NCBI GenBank assembly: GCA_030248065.1
Contig: JASAMV010008818.1
Coordinates: 62,001-126,000, forward strand
DNA length: 64,000 nucleotides
Source of the DNA: Rhynchonema sp. JSB1_4
Lineage: Eukaryota; Nematoda; Chromadorea; Monhysterida; Xyalidae
Direction: 5' to 3'
The position numbers were made by a program, and so were the translations under genes. The notes beneath the pieces are model-generated. The model had not been told where the DNA came from and made no database searches. It saw only the letters and a list, made by a program, of their open reading frames with translations. Of the stretch, positions 1 through 12,400 are shown in pieces; the first letter of the stretch is position 1; every line of letters begins with the position of its first letter.

Positions 1-264
1 TCACCCGACTAATGTGGTTTTCTCATCTTGCAATTTGACGGTCTACCACGAACAAAAGAAAGCCGAACAGCAAGTTATATAACGAGCGCAGCAGCACTTG
101 TTTTGTACATGAGGGGCGTCAAGATTTAGTGGTCCTGTTCTATTCGAATGTGCCATTGTCTATTTCATAGCCCTTGTCTGATTGACGCGTGTGTGTGTGT
201 GTGTTGTTTTGGCAGCCAATGATGTCAGCAACATGCAAGAATATACCTCGAGCACATGGAATAG

Positions 265-471
265 TCAAAACCATATCTGATGTTTCATGCATGGTCTGAG
301 TACCATGCATCCGATAGCATGAAATCCAGAAGATAGGTATACCTGAACATGGACATTTTCATGCATTTGATGCACCTTTAACTGACAAACCGCCTGACAA
401 TTGAACATGGCCTTGGATGACTGACAGGCAATCGCAATGAACACGAACAAAACAAGACACAGACGTTTCAT
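265..471 (-). CDS. Possible first exon of a small secreted protein
   Basis: The minus-strand frame opens with Met-Lys-Arg-Leu followed by a hydrophobic run and small residues, a credible signal peptide of about 20 residues, then a few cysteines. A donor (CAGGCG then GTTTGT) lies about 80 bases after the ATG, so the true first exon may be only about 27 codons. No family is recognised and the downstream exons would lie near the window edge. It could be a chance ORF. Confidence 0.25.
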   Translation of the reverse strand: MKRLCLVLFVFIAIACQSSKAMFNCQAVCQLKVHQMHENVHVQVYLSSGFHAIGCMVLRPCMKHQIWF

Positions 472-1475
472 ACCCTTGTTTCATACAATGGCCAAATCAT
501 AATGTACCGCTGCTACTTCTTGTTGTCGGAGTACAAGTGTGAGTACAAAATCTCAAGTGTGCCATATGCCACGCCGAGGGTGTGCTCTATATGTGGCGCA
601 GTGGTCAAGAACATACATGGTCTGCTGAGAAATGAATACAATGGCAAAGTTTTACGACGATAATTCTTGCTGTGCAGATGTACCAGCGTAAGAAGCACAG
701 ACGGCATATCATAGTGAAAAATGAAAGATTCTTTCAAACAGATTTAGTTAGGTTATTCGTAAATACTGGTGTATTTTCAGCTTATTATAGTAAAAAATTA
801 AAATGCGCGTGTATAAACATCTAACATTCAAGCTTCTTCATGACGTATGAAAGCCTCTTTAACCAAACAGGGACTAAAGTCAATGAAGTTCACAATTGAA
901 ACATCAGCTGGTTCGGTTGTGATTTCGGCCACCGAATCTCAGTTCATATTGTTCATCCAATAGCTGTGTGATGTTGTGCAGATGCAGTGCTGTCGGCTCG
1001 TACATTTGCAACAACAACGTCAGGTAGGTGAACGACATTGAAATCAGCTGAAACATCATGTGGCACGCAGATGCAGGACAACATGCAGCCAGCCGTGCAG
1101 AATGCCTCAAAACGCGGGATACTACGTTGGATCCGTATGCTTTCATAGCTCTCTGATGTTTTACTGTGGGTGGGGGATGTGTGACGAGAAAAATTCGCAA
1201 ACGAAAGCACGCTCAAAATGTTTTTATCTGACCCCAAACACGAATCTCTTTGTCGGTTCCCCAAATCCGCTGAGTGTTATGCCCGAACAGGTCGAGCACT
1301 GGTTGTACAGCGCTGTGGTCAAATCACGGAGCTGAAAATGGAGTGGGAGGTCTCATGGAACGTGTTTTTTGTAAACCACATGTATGTAGCTGATGTTTCA
1401 AACCTTCTTATCATCTGACAGCCAAATAGTCTGCCATTCAGTAATCAAGCCGGGAGACTTCGCTATCTGAAACAG
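278..1475. promoter_or_regulatory. TGATGTTTCA motif cluster 1
   Basis: Exact copies at 278-287 (+), 897-906 (-), 1049-1058 (-) and 1391-1400 (+), plus an exact CTGTTTCA at 1468-1475 (-). They lie in and around the 3' part of the chemoreceptor gene. Function unknown; see findings. Confidence 0.6.
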
Positions 1476-3660
1476 ATGAACATGTAGATTGAGACAAGCG
1501 ACCAAAAATGAAATATCATCAGGTAGGGTGGAGTGATTGACATAAATTGTTGACATATTCGACTGGCGGGACCCACGTTCAGCTGGGCCGCTCAAATTTA
1601 TATCTGTGTCAGTCGAGTGTGTCAACGACTGGTGTCAACCATCTCATAATTAGCCAACGTCAAACGTACCGATGCAGTTAATCGAGCCGTTGGCCACATA
1701 ACGCTCATGAAAATGAACAATTCAAACAACAATCCACCGAATATCATTGACCACATCGCTGTTGAGACTGATTCGCCTTGAATAATCAGGTAAAATCTGA
1801 CCTAAGATATGCACTTTGCTGGCTGCCTCGGTCTGTGGCCACCCTTGGACATGGGATTTGGCCACCTTTTTTGAAAATTCGGAAATTCTTGGAATATCAA
1901 CCTTCGACAAGCATTAAACTATTAATATAACTATTCATTATTGTTGGCCGGCGTCACCACGCTTCCGTGACCGACCCCACAGACCAAGGTTGATATTATC
2001 CTCTTCACATTGTTTGTTGGGTTGGGCGTTTTGTTCTAATTAAAAAGGTAGTCTTGCTCCGCCACCGCATACGCGTTTCCCTCCCCCTGTGGGTTTGCTT
2101 TTTTTTTCTTTTTTTGTAACCTTTTTTTTTTTTTTTTTACAATTCTACCATAAAAAAAAGAAAAAAAAAAAAACAACCAAGTCTATTTACTAAAGACCAT
2201 TGTTTTGTTTCTTATTACCAAACAACGTGTACGCGAACAGAATTTGCGACGGTATTGAGAACTTGATCATGGTCAGGATGTAACGGGACGTGAACTTGTC
2301 CAACAGCGCAGTGGCACGGCGCAATTGGTTGTGGCGCACAATCAGACACTTGACCTCCTCATGACCTGGGGGTCTTTCATGTCGGGTCCCCTGGCTCAGG
2401 ATGTCGTTGAAAGCGTCGAACTCGCAAATCATTGTTTCGATGTAAATGGCTAGACTCAGAGGTATTCCAGTTATGAGGATCATGAACCAGGCCTCGAACA
2501 CCAAGCCGAGGTACGGTACCCCATACATCATAGACAATTGGTACCACATGGCAGTTTTGCGCTCAGTCACAACCGATATGATGGCGTACAACCAGGAAAA
2601 TAGGAGAAAAGCGACGGTCATCAGAATCCACATGGCTTGCATTCCGTACAATTTCCAGCGGTAGCGGTGTACGCCGGTAGCACGTGAAACATTGATCAAC
2701 GCCGATAGAAGTTGGCGTACCACATCTGCAAAAACATTAAAAATATCAGTGTTGTGCTCGTGCGGTTCGGACAAGGGCGGTGCACCAGGTCCTCGTCAGT
2801 GCGAACAGAAACAGAAAACGTCTGCCAGTTTGGTCACGAAACTCGAGAGAAACACTTTTAACGGTCAAAGTCTCGGAAAGTACAGTAAGTTCTGATTTGA
2901 AACATTTACGTTGGCAGTCAAAGATTATTACCAAGCAAACGCAGTCTCACCGTAATACTGCCATTCAAGGCTGAGCATCAGCGGCACGGTCACCTGACAA
3001 AGCATCGTCCAGCCAACCTGATGGCAGAATGGTGTTCAAATGAGACACATGAACACTTTTTAATTGCTTGCGACACACGCGCGGTTCAATAAAACACATT
3101 TCGTATCACGGTACACGTTTCAATAAAACACACAATTTTTGAAAAAAAACCCGAAACCCGAAACACAAAGCATGTATCACGGTACATTGGGTTCCTGTTA
3201 TAGAGCATAATCAAGCCAATAAGTGCCCACATGGACCCCTGTCGAATCAATGATCAAACTACTGAAAGCTTTGGCCACGCTTCGCACGGGTTTCACGGAC
3301 GGGGGTGGTGCACCCGGACATCGTCAGTGCGAACAGAAATAGAAATTTCCAAACTAACCAGCACGCTGATGGTTCGCGGATGGGCGAATCCACCGGACAA
3401 GTCAATAACACGATAAAGCTCGATAAATCGTCCCACGGCCAAAAATACGAATCCGAAGCAGGAAATGAACAGTTTTGGTACTATGACGAGCAACGACGCC
3501 CTTTTGGACAGATCGTGCGGGTCAAAGGATTGACCGAGAAAGCTGCGTGTGAAGTAGAGAGTGGGACAAAGCACATGCCACAGGGGATTCCAGGCGGTTG
3601 TGATTCCGCTTTCCACAGAATTCATCGAGACAACTGAATGTTTCATGTCAGATTTATTGA
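901..3660 (-). CDS. Gustatory-receptor-like seven-transmembrane chemoreceptor
   Basis: A multi-exon minus-strand gene. The clearest exon (2219-2725) encodes several hydrophobic helices followed by a His-Asn-Gln-Leu loop and LLDKFTSRYI, the arrangement seen before the last helices of the insect/nematode Gr (7tm_7) family. An upstream exon (about 3360-3650) holds an FFxx-type helix pair, and a short exon at about 2950-3022 (GWTMLCQVTVPLML) joins it to the main exon. Downstream pieces at about 1660-1743, 1416-1468 and 1050-1150 end in SFTYLTLLLQM, close to the family's C-terminal Thr-Tyr-Leu...Leu-Gln signature, with a stop near 904. It would be a plasma-membrane sensory receptor. The last two pieces lie in different frames, so an exon is unresolved or the gene is damaged. 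Family level is an inference from hydrophobicity and these short motifs. Confidence 0.5.
2098..2174. repeat. Poly(T)/poly(A) low-complexity tract
   Basis: Runs of T followed by runs of A just downstream of the main receptor exon, inside its intron. The two runs are complementary and could fold back. No coding content is seen. Confidence 0.7.
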
Positions 3661-4192
3661 TCTTTTTTAAAACTGCTTGGGCATGTACGGTACAGAAATG
3701 TATACGGGCAAGGCAAGCAAGCAAGCGCGTGTGCCACAAACTGGCGAATCAAACCAATAAAGTCTAATCAAGGAAAAAGCGCCTACGTGTGCGTTTGGGT
3801 ATAGCACCTTCGTTGTTTATTACATTTGCATTCAGTCGTAATGACACCAGAAGGATTGTCCAGCTTTGTGCTCGATATCTAATGTTGATTTTGCAAGTCG
3901 AAGCGAAAGATTACCCCTGGATGAAGCGGATACAGCTGGACTTCTGCTATTCACACGCATAAATCTGCTTCATGTGAACTGCGATGTGTGTGGCTCGCGT
4001 GGAATGATGTTCTACTGGCATGCCTCGGATAGCCATGAACACACACAATAAATCAGAATTAATCATTAAGCATTAATCAGGCGGCCAAAAGTTGAAAAGT
4101 AGGGAACCCGTTAGCAATGTGCACCAGCATATGATTGGTGTGTGTGCTCACAAGCAACAAACAACACCAATAATCTTTTCGATGTTTCGTTT

Positions 4193-7100
4193 TCAAAACT
4201 TTATCGACACGTCTTGAAGAAATTCCAACGACTCTCTGTACACATAGAACAAGGTAGCGTTCGCCGGAAAACTGCGAACGGCCAAGGCCAGACCGCCTCG
4301 GAAAAATGCACGATGGCCCTCGTCGTGGTAAATGCGTTTGGCAGCGTGCCAACCATTGCGGTACCTAACGAGCAGAACTGAGATCGATTCATTTATTTTA
4401 TAAATATTGCATAAATAAATTTTTGTCACTGGAAGCTGACCTGAGTTTATGCGGAGGTTGCGACCAATCTTGAGCTTGCAGACGACTTTTCACCACGTCC
4501 AGAGGTAGAACGGTCAACCAGCCTAAAATGCGACCCAAAAAATTCAGAGACCAAATCCTGGCCAGTGCAACTGCTATGTATGGGTATAACAAGAAAGAAA
4601 AATGCCCCAAGGGGCATAAAAGAAATATGGTTCCCTGGCTGACTGGCATAAAAGAACGATACTAGCTTGCACCACTTTGCTGATGTTTCATTAGGCACTG
4701 GAATAAACGTAAGTGTGTTCTGAGCTGTTTGATACCGAAACAGTAGACATTGAACCATATTCCCGGCGCGTGCTGTCTTGCCACCAGAGACACAGGGCAC
4801 GGAGATATTGAAAGATTGCAATATTCTCTTTATTTCTCTCCTTGTTGAACCATCGTGCGCAGCCGAAGACTGCACAGTTACCGTCGTGAGGTTGAAAAGA
4901 AGAAACAGTTGCCTAAATATGTGGGTTTGCACGAAAGTTTCGATATCGGCTGGGTGTTGATTCAAAAGAGTTCGCGCCGGGAATATGGTTCAATGTCTAC
5001 TGTTTCGGTATCAAACAGCTCAGAACACACTTACGTTTATTCCAGTGCCTAATGAAACATCAGCAAAGTGGTGCAAGCTAGTATCGTTCTTTTATGCCAG
5101 TCAGCCAGGGAACCATATTTCTTTTATGCCCCTTGGGGCATTTTTCTTTCTTGTGTCGTTCTTTTATATCGCGCAAGCGCCAAACAGAGAACCCGGGATA
5201 AATCAGCCACAGAAAGTTTTCAGTTCCGGCAAGCAATGGTTCTAACTAAGAAAATGTCGACCATCAGACTTTTCTCAAGTAATCAACGCACATGAGCGCA
5301 ATGAGGTGTGGGGGTTAGTTTAAGGATGCTGTACTTTTTGGCAGGATATATGAGTCGGTGGTTATCGTGACATAAGGCCAATTTTGTGTTTCGATTTCAC
5401 TATGGGGTTCTAACAATGGAGACACGCTTGTGTCTGCGTCTTCACCCACCACTGAAACAAAACCAACGCAGTGCCCCACGCGCATGTCCATGCTTTTGAG
5501 GAACATGGTAACTTGTCAAGTTATTTATTTTTTTTTAATTTACCGCCAGGTATGTATTTGACACCCTAGGTACCATCATTTATAGCGCACTGATTGCGCA
5601 TCGTCTCAGAGAATGGCACTTGTTGGTTTAGTACCAAGCAAAGCTGTGCAATGAACTTCCATGCAACCTGTCCCTTCAGCTTCAGCAACGAAATAAGTGT
5701 CAAACATCAGTCTCCAGATTGCTTTGGTGTTGGCCGCTGCATCTGATCTTGGATTCAATGTTACGTAAAAACTACTATTTAACTTTCCCACGAAAGTCAA
5801 ATTATACATGCGGAAAAAGCTTCGAATGTTAGAGAGCAACAGCAATTTTAATTAACAAGTTGATATCTTGTGGGTATTTTATCATGAATGACATCACAGC
5901 GCATAAACTGCGAACCGCACCTGTGCTTAATAATTAATCTCAAATAAAAACACGAAAAAAACTGAAAAACGTTACCCAGAATTCATTAAAAGTTAGTAAG
6001 ATAAAACAAACTTAGCTGCGCCCGTGAATGCTTGAACCCGCGGCCTTTCATCTTCAGTGCTGCGCGTTATACCGCTCGGACATCGCTTCGCCAATCTCCT
6101 TCACAAGCTTTACTACATATGTAACTACGCGTGCATTGCTGCATTGCCTGTTGTGCTGGCTGCCTGTGTGTGTGTGTGCTGGCTGCCTGCCTGTGTGTGT
6201 GTGCTGGCTGGCTGGCTGTGTGTTGTGGGTAATACATTGTGCGCTTTATCAATCAGGCAACTGCGTAGCGTGCACTAATGCATTGTTGTGTGTGTCTGAG
6301 CGTCCATTATGGCTCTTTTTGAGCTGAAAAACATTTAACCAATTGGAATTAATATATGTTTGACGTAACAACGATTAAAAACACATATAACCGCTGATTT
6401 TGGCTTTAGAACCATACTTTCTGTACAAAAAGTCATGGTCTGGAACCGTTCATACTAAAAGTTACGAACTCGGCGATAGCACCACCGTGTTTCTCGAGTG
6501 CGAAAACCACATAAACAACTTTAATAGTTCTGGTAACCCAACTTTTCGGCGAAATTTTACTTCGGGAAGCACACTTTACATACAAAAAGTCGTGGTCATG
6601 GTCTGGAACCGGTCTCAGTCGTGGAGTTACGAAGTCAGCGATAGCACCATCGTGTTTCTCGTGTGCGAAAACCCTATATGCGATATTAACATTTCTGGTG
6701 TTCAGTAACGTCTGGGCCCCGACTAGTTTTTTGTGGAAAAAAAAAGGGAAAGAACGTTTTTACAAAAATTCCAACTGTATCTCGCCCGCGATCGCGCGGG
6801 TGCGCACGCGGGGGAAAAAAATTTTGGGCGACCAGGACCCCCCCCCTACAAGTTTGCAGAATTTGGGGCCCCCCATAATTCTTTTGAAAAAAGCGGCGTT
6901 TAAAAATTCTACACCCCCCAAAAAAAGAAACAACCCCATTCGCCCTCACAACCCCCTCGCTCCCCATTGTACATGAACCATGTTCGACCCGATCGCTAAC
7001 CCAGGATGCCGGCGACTCCACCAGCGAACAAGGTGGCCGCCGTTTTGTACTCCTCATTTGGTCCGCGCAATCGACGATAGATGAGTTCATAACAGGGAAT

Positions 7101-8971
7101 GTAGAAATTGAAGCCGATTATATCGCGCATGAAATGTGTCAGACCACCACAATACAGACCGCGGCGGACACCGGAAATTGGGACGGGGGATCATTATGGG
7201 GAGGATCGTTTCAGTTTTCTCTTTGTTTTTGGGGACGGGGATCATATTGGGAGGATTTTTAGTTTTTCGCTTTGTTTTTGATCGGTGTTGATATTCTCCA
7301 ACTATGTATAGGTATGTAGATGACCACGATATCAGACTTAGTCGAAAGCAAAAAGTAATAAAATAATAGCACACTAATGTTCGAAAACTGTCAAATCACA
7401 ACAGAACAGCGAACGTACGCGGATGATAAATAAAATCACGAGATCTTTGTATGCATGACAGTAATATTCTCTGCATTACCAACCGATTTCCTTATTCAGT
7501 CGGCGTGCGCATGACCACGGTCCCGTGTAGAGCGTGCGACTGTGTACTTTGGGCAAATTGGTGGGATCGACACTGGTTCGACGCAACGCAAATTTGGATA
7601 TGTTTTCTGCGATCAAAAACATCGATGGTGTCATATTGGCATTATTATTTTGCAGAGTCAAAGTTGGCCTTTTCTTCAACCTTTTTGAACCTGCAGCTTG
7701 ATTTTGACGACGTCGACCGGCACAGCCAATGTCCATTGACAAACGGTGCCGACGTTGGATGCAACAACAACCTGAAAACAACGATGTATATATTCTGAAC
7801 ATCAAGATATTTGGACAGTTTGCACCCTTTATCGTGACGTGATCGGGCGTCGGTCGCCATAGAGTATGCGCATTTCACAGGTTTTGGCATTCGCCCACCT
7901 CTAACTGCATGAGCACGAAATGTGCGCAGATGCGTAGACTATAATAGAATTAGCCAAAAGTATATGGAAAACCAACAGCAGATTGGGAGCCAAGAAGACG
8001 TCTACCATTTTCACTATGCAGGGATTCATCATAAAAGGAAGATTCACCTAAACGGGTCACTAAAGATGGACTGCCAATCATTGGGTATATGAGGTATGAG
8101 AAGTTTGGAAACCAAAATAAAAGCCATCAGTAGAACATGGGTCAGTATGCTTAATGACGTACAATGAAACATCACCTGCCATATAGACGCGTCGTGTCCG
8201 GCGGTGGAGTCGAATCCGAGCACTTTCAACGCACCACCGTAACCCGCGAACAACAACGAGTGCATCACACCGACCGTGACTATCGGTGCACCCATGCCTT
8301 TGTACAGACCCGTCAACTGTATTATGTATAAGAATAATGTGAATTGTGGTGCAGTGTGTTTTTGGCTGCCCGTTTCGACCCCGTTTCCACAGACGAGCGG
8401 TGCACCCAGGTCATCGTTAGTGTGAATGCACCAAAAGACATCAAAGACACTCGAGCTACCTAGTTCGTGCTCGCGTTTAGCATCACTGCTTGTGCATATG
8501 CAAAATACTAGAGTACAGATTACAATGAACAGGCAGAAACATTGTGGGCGATACCAAACTTGGTGTTTGCGGTTCGGTCCGGCCCACTATTGCTGTGGTT
8601 ATTGCGGTGACTTTTTGCATTACGAACACACAAATAGTGCCAACTTCAAGCCCCTCACCGTTTCATGCCTGATCGTGTCCACCGTACACCTCACCAATCC
8701 GCTGTACTTCATGGTTTGCATTCGCACTTTGACCGTATCCAATGGATGACCAACCACCAAACACGCAGCGCCTATGGAATGGGATTGTTTTATGAGATCC
8801 TGAATTTAAAATGAAATTTAATATTTCAGTACAATCGTTCATGCAAATTAGCAGGATCCCTAGGGCTCCGGTTCCAACAAGCTCACCCCCGAGCCATCCA
8901 GCAATGAAATCTGTCCAGATGCCGGCTGCCTGCTGTCGGTCGTCATCGAGCTCCACCTCCAAGCCTTCCAT
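4193..8971 (-). CDS. SLC25-family mitochondrial carrier
   Basis: Eight exons join in phase: 8887-8971, 8659-8771, 8176-8316, 7681-7771, 7484-7606, 7001-7171, 4441-4522 and 4193-4364. The product is about 300 residues, the usual carrier length, with three repeats each carrying the Pro-x-Asp-x-x-Lys signature: HPLDTVKVRMQ, VPVDVVKIKLQ and LPLDVVKSRLQ. It should have six helices in the inner mitochondrial membrane. The short N-terminus and the GHPLDTVKVR form resemble the SLC25A29/45/47/48 branch (basic amino-acid or acylcarnitine-like), but the substrate cannot be told. The start MEGLEVELDDD lies just before the first helix. Intron 5 is odd: the only in-frame acceptor is CG (minus strand TTTCCG then GTGTCC, at 7171/7172), because an in-frame TGA excludes upstream AGs. 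The donor of intron 3 reads GGTGATGTTTCA, an exact copy of the recurrent 10-mer. The 2.5-kb intron 6 holds a 180-bp-arm inverted repeat. Confidence 0.85.
4590..5154. repeat. Long inverted repeat, 181-bp arms and 202-bp loop
   Basis: The left arm 4590-4770 is repeated in reverse complement at 4973-5154 with almost no differences. It lies in the large intron of the carrier gene. A transcript would fold into a near-perfect 180-bp hairpin, a possible Dicer substrate. Each arm carries one exact TGATGTTTCA (4681 plus, 5054 minus). No transposase is visible. Confidence 0.9.
6031..6100 (-). other. tRNA-like (possibly tRNA-Ser-derived) sequence
   Basis: On the minus strand GTCCGAGCGGTATAACGCG resembles the D-arm and box A of a class II tRNA, and about 30 bases on GCGGGTTCAA resembles the start of a T-arm and box B. 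A CTGAAGA stretch between them could be a UGA anticodon loop. The acceptor stem does not pair well, so this is at best a tRNA relic or a SINE head. Confidence 0.3.
6153..6236. repeat. TG / CTGG microsatellite
   Basis: Interrupted (TG)n and CTGG/CTGC repeats on the plus strand inside the carrier intron. Confidence 0.85.
6408..6706 (+). repeat. Diverged tandem duplication, unit about 170 bp
   Basis: The segment starting ACAAAAAGTCATGGTCTGG (6424) recurs at about 6580 as ACAAAAAGTCGTGGTCATGG, each followed by GGCGATAGCACCACC / AGCGATAGCACCATC and GTGCGAAAACC. Two units with roughly 80 percent identity. Just downstream (6720-6960) is purine/pyrimidine-biased, homopolymer-rich intron sequence. 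Confidence 0.6.
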
Positions 8972-9446
8972 TCTGAAAAAAATGTTCTTCGGGGCCCACA
9001 AAAGATTTGGATATTGTAAAAATTCTGCTAAAGCGGTTGTTGAAATTGAGAAGCAATCAGACAGTATCAAAAGAACAGTTGAAAAATTCTGAACAAACTG
9101 CAAATGCGCGCGTGAACTCAACGCACACACGTGGGCCAAATGCGCAGAGTTTTTCTTGCAGCGATAAGAGACGCGCGACGATAAAGAAGGACTGTTTGGC
9201 AATGCAAACTGTGCAAGCAAAGCAAACCCGGTCACCAGCGTGCTCCAATCAAAGTGAGCAAGCTGTAAAAGTAGTCGCAAATACGATCTGGTTTGCTTCT
9301 GTCGGAAGTGTACATACATTACAACACAAAACCGGCGAGATTCTGGTAAGAGCCACTATCGTTTTCTGGGTCTTGCACAAACAAGAACACATGTCATGTC
9401 AGTATGATGAACAATAATTGATCAAAACATCGTCAATAATCCCGAA
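8972..9446. promoter_or_regulatory. Shared intergenic region between divergent genes
   Basis: 475 bases separate the start codons of the carrier (minus) and the sulfatase (plus). This is the likely site of both promoters, but no TATA box or other element can be assigned with confidence. Confidence 0.4.
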
Positions 9447-12400
9447 ATGACGCCCTATTTCGCACTATTGCCCCTGTTTGTCACTCTGGTCGTCCACAAA
9501 TCGACAGGTTCTAGTCTGAGACCGAACGTTCTGTTCATCGTGGCTGATGATCTGCGTCCGGCACTCGGTTGTTACCTGAATCATCAAGGCGATGACTTTG
9601 CGTACACACCCAATCTGGATGCACTGGCCAACGATGGCTTGTTGTTCGAAAATGCTTTCGCGCAGGTCTGAACTGGTCGTTCCATTTTATAATGGGATTT
9701 TGCGCTCATTTTGAAGGCCCCATCAAGCTTGCTGTCCGCATTGATTTGTATCGGCCTTGGTCAAGCGACCTTTCTTAGTTTGAGCGTTTACACCAGACCA
9801 ACGCACACCTCGATCCGGGTCGTCGCGCTCCCCGGTCGAAAAGTGTGGTCACATCCCTCTAAAAAGCCGCACTTTAATGATGAACTGGCTTGACCAAATC
9901 AGATCCGATCCTATCCGATCATCAAGTTTAAGTATTTTTACGGATAAGCCCCCCCCCCCCGAGAAAGTCCCCAGCGGGGGCTTATTCGAAAGATTTTCCT
10001 AATCAACCCCCATCAACGGTCATTTTCAGAGATGTTTCATATGCTTATGCATAGTGGGCGCATAAGAATTTAGTTTTTTCTGAAATCTCAAATCCGAAAT
10101 GTGTTCCCCAAACAAGCCCCCGGGGTACTCATTTGGCATTCTCCGGTAGCAAGCGATCTGCGGGGCGAGTCGTACGTCGTTTCTGACCGGCCGGCGACCC
10201 GAATCGTTGCAAACATTCAACAACCATCAATCCTATTGGCGTCATCGTGCCGGCAACTTCAGCACAATACCGCAGTACTTCAGAGAATACGGCTATCGAA
10301 CGGTGTCCGTCGGCAAAGTGTTCCATCCAGGTAATGTTTCATCCGCTCATTTCTTTCTTGTCCGTCCATATCATCATTAGTCCAATCGCGTTTACTCTTC
10401 AGGCTGGCTTTCGGGTCATACGGACGATTTTCCATATTCGTGGAGTCAGCAGCCGTACCACGCGAGCACCGAGAAGTATCGGCAAGCTGAGGTTGCGCTG
10501 GATATTTTTGAATTCCGAGTAACCAGACTGCAGAGCAAACTCGAATTCGAACCCGGTTTCAAGGCGATTTAGAGAATGTTTTGAAAAACGAACAAACGGT
10601 CAAATACACATAAATAGCAGACTCTTTTCTCGGGGGGGGGGATGGAAACCCCACATTTGCTTGCTATTCAGGTGTGTCCTTCGGCATCCAGCACCCGTCT
10701 GCACGCTAACGTGATCTGCCCCGTCAATGTGACCCAACAGCCCGAGCACACGTTACCCGACATCCAATCCACCCAGTTCGCACAACGCGTTATTCGAAAC
10801 ATCGGCGAACCGTTCTTCCTGGCTGTTGGCTATCACAAACCTCATATTCCGCTCAAGTATCCTCAACCGTTTAATCGTACGTAAAGTGAAGTAAATTGTT
10901 CGTTTTAACCGTGTTCCATCCCACCCAAGTCCCAAGGTATCTATCAGAAAAAGATTCGAAAATTCGACTTGTTGTCAAGATCAATAGTATTCTTCCCATA
11001 CAGCCAAAGAGCGACTCTATTTACCATTGGCTCCCTGGTATCGCGTCACAAATCAAGTCATTATCAAAATAATAGCGCTGCACAAACAATTGTCGATGTG
11101 TGATGTTTCATATTTGTGTCCGCTATCGGCCATGCGTCCCGCCCGCATCCGGCATCGACCCCATGGGCTGCCTCCAATTGCGTGGAACCCGTGGACGGAC
11201 GTCAAAGCACGGCACGATGTCAACCAACTGAACATCACCTTCCCCTACGGAGAAATGCCCTTGGAGTTCCAGGTAACCCGTCAATTATTGGTCATCGTCA
11301 GTCGGGAATTCGTTAGATGGCCACGTGACATAAAAACCAAATTTCAGAATATTATGTCAGTTGTGTCACTCACTGTGTCAGTCAGAAGCCATATTTCAAT
11401 TGACATACTGTACATATTTGCAGTTGCGACTGAAACAAAGCTACTGCGCCAGTGTGGCGTATATGGATGTTTTGGTCGGTCGCCTGATTCAGGCACTCAA
11501 ACAACGCCGTCTGTACGACAACACAATCATCGTGTTCACGAGCGATCATGGTAAGACTATCAGGCACTAATTCACATAATGTTTCAGTATACCCATTATT
11601 TTCTCCCTAGATTATCAGGCTGGTCTTTGGGCGAGCACGGTGAATGGTCCAAATACAGCAATCTGAATGTGGCACTGCGCGTACCGTTGATCATTCGCGC
11701 ACCACACTTTGGTCATGGCAAAAGAGTGTCGGAGCTGGTCGAACTGGGTACGTTTGCACATTGACAGCTGATGTTTCATAGCACGCAGCGTGCCTTTTCA
11801 GTAGTAGCCGCCAACAAAAATATTGTTGTATGGCTGTGTGGACTATGAAAAAAACAAACTGGTTAACCCGCCCCTCCCCGCAATCATTCAGTGGATCTAT
11901 TCGCTACCCTGGCCGATCTGGCTGGTCTGCCCGTGCCCTCTGTCTGTCAACAACGGCCCCCACCAGTGCAATCCACATGTCACGAAGGCGCCAGTCTCAA
12001 ATCGCTGCTGCATTGTTATCGACCGACAGTAATCGTAATAAAAAATTTACAGTGAAATTATAAAAAAATAAAAAAATTTCACTCATTTATAAAAATATAA
12101 ATCAGTGAAATTTGGCCAGTCGTGGGTGGGATGAAATGGGCCCAGTAATTGCAAGGTATAAATCCTTCTCCAGTTGATTTAAACCAGCCTAAATTATTCA
12201 CAAAAACAACAACCTTACTGAAATGGTAGTATCTCTTTTTTATTTCGTGACGCATGACAGTCAACTGTATGGTTTGACTGACCGTTTTTGACTGGAGCTA
12301 CGATTACTGTCGCAAACCATTCAACCAATCATCTTCGTTGGAAATCGGCCATTTTCGCGCAATACCCTCGACCTAGCGTGCTGCCGCAGTTGAACAGTGA

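Larger units (their letters stand above)
5155..6405. other. Carrier intron 6, no further gene seen
   Basis: Apart from the tRNA-like and microsatellite segments listed separately, this intronic stretch is AT-rich without a supported ORF. Short open frames at 5315-5845 show no family features. Confidence 0.4.

Noticed and set aside
11038..11151. Reading straight through as coding, adding 38 residues to the sulfatase
   Set aside because: The frame is open, but the insert has no counterpart in the family, whereas splicing 11037 to 11152 restores the expected length. It remains an alternative to the CG acceptor.
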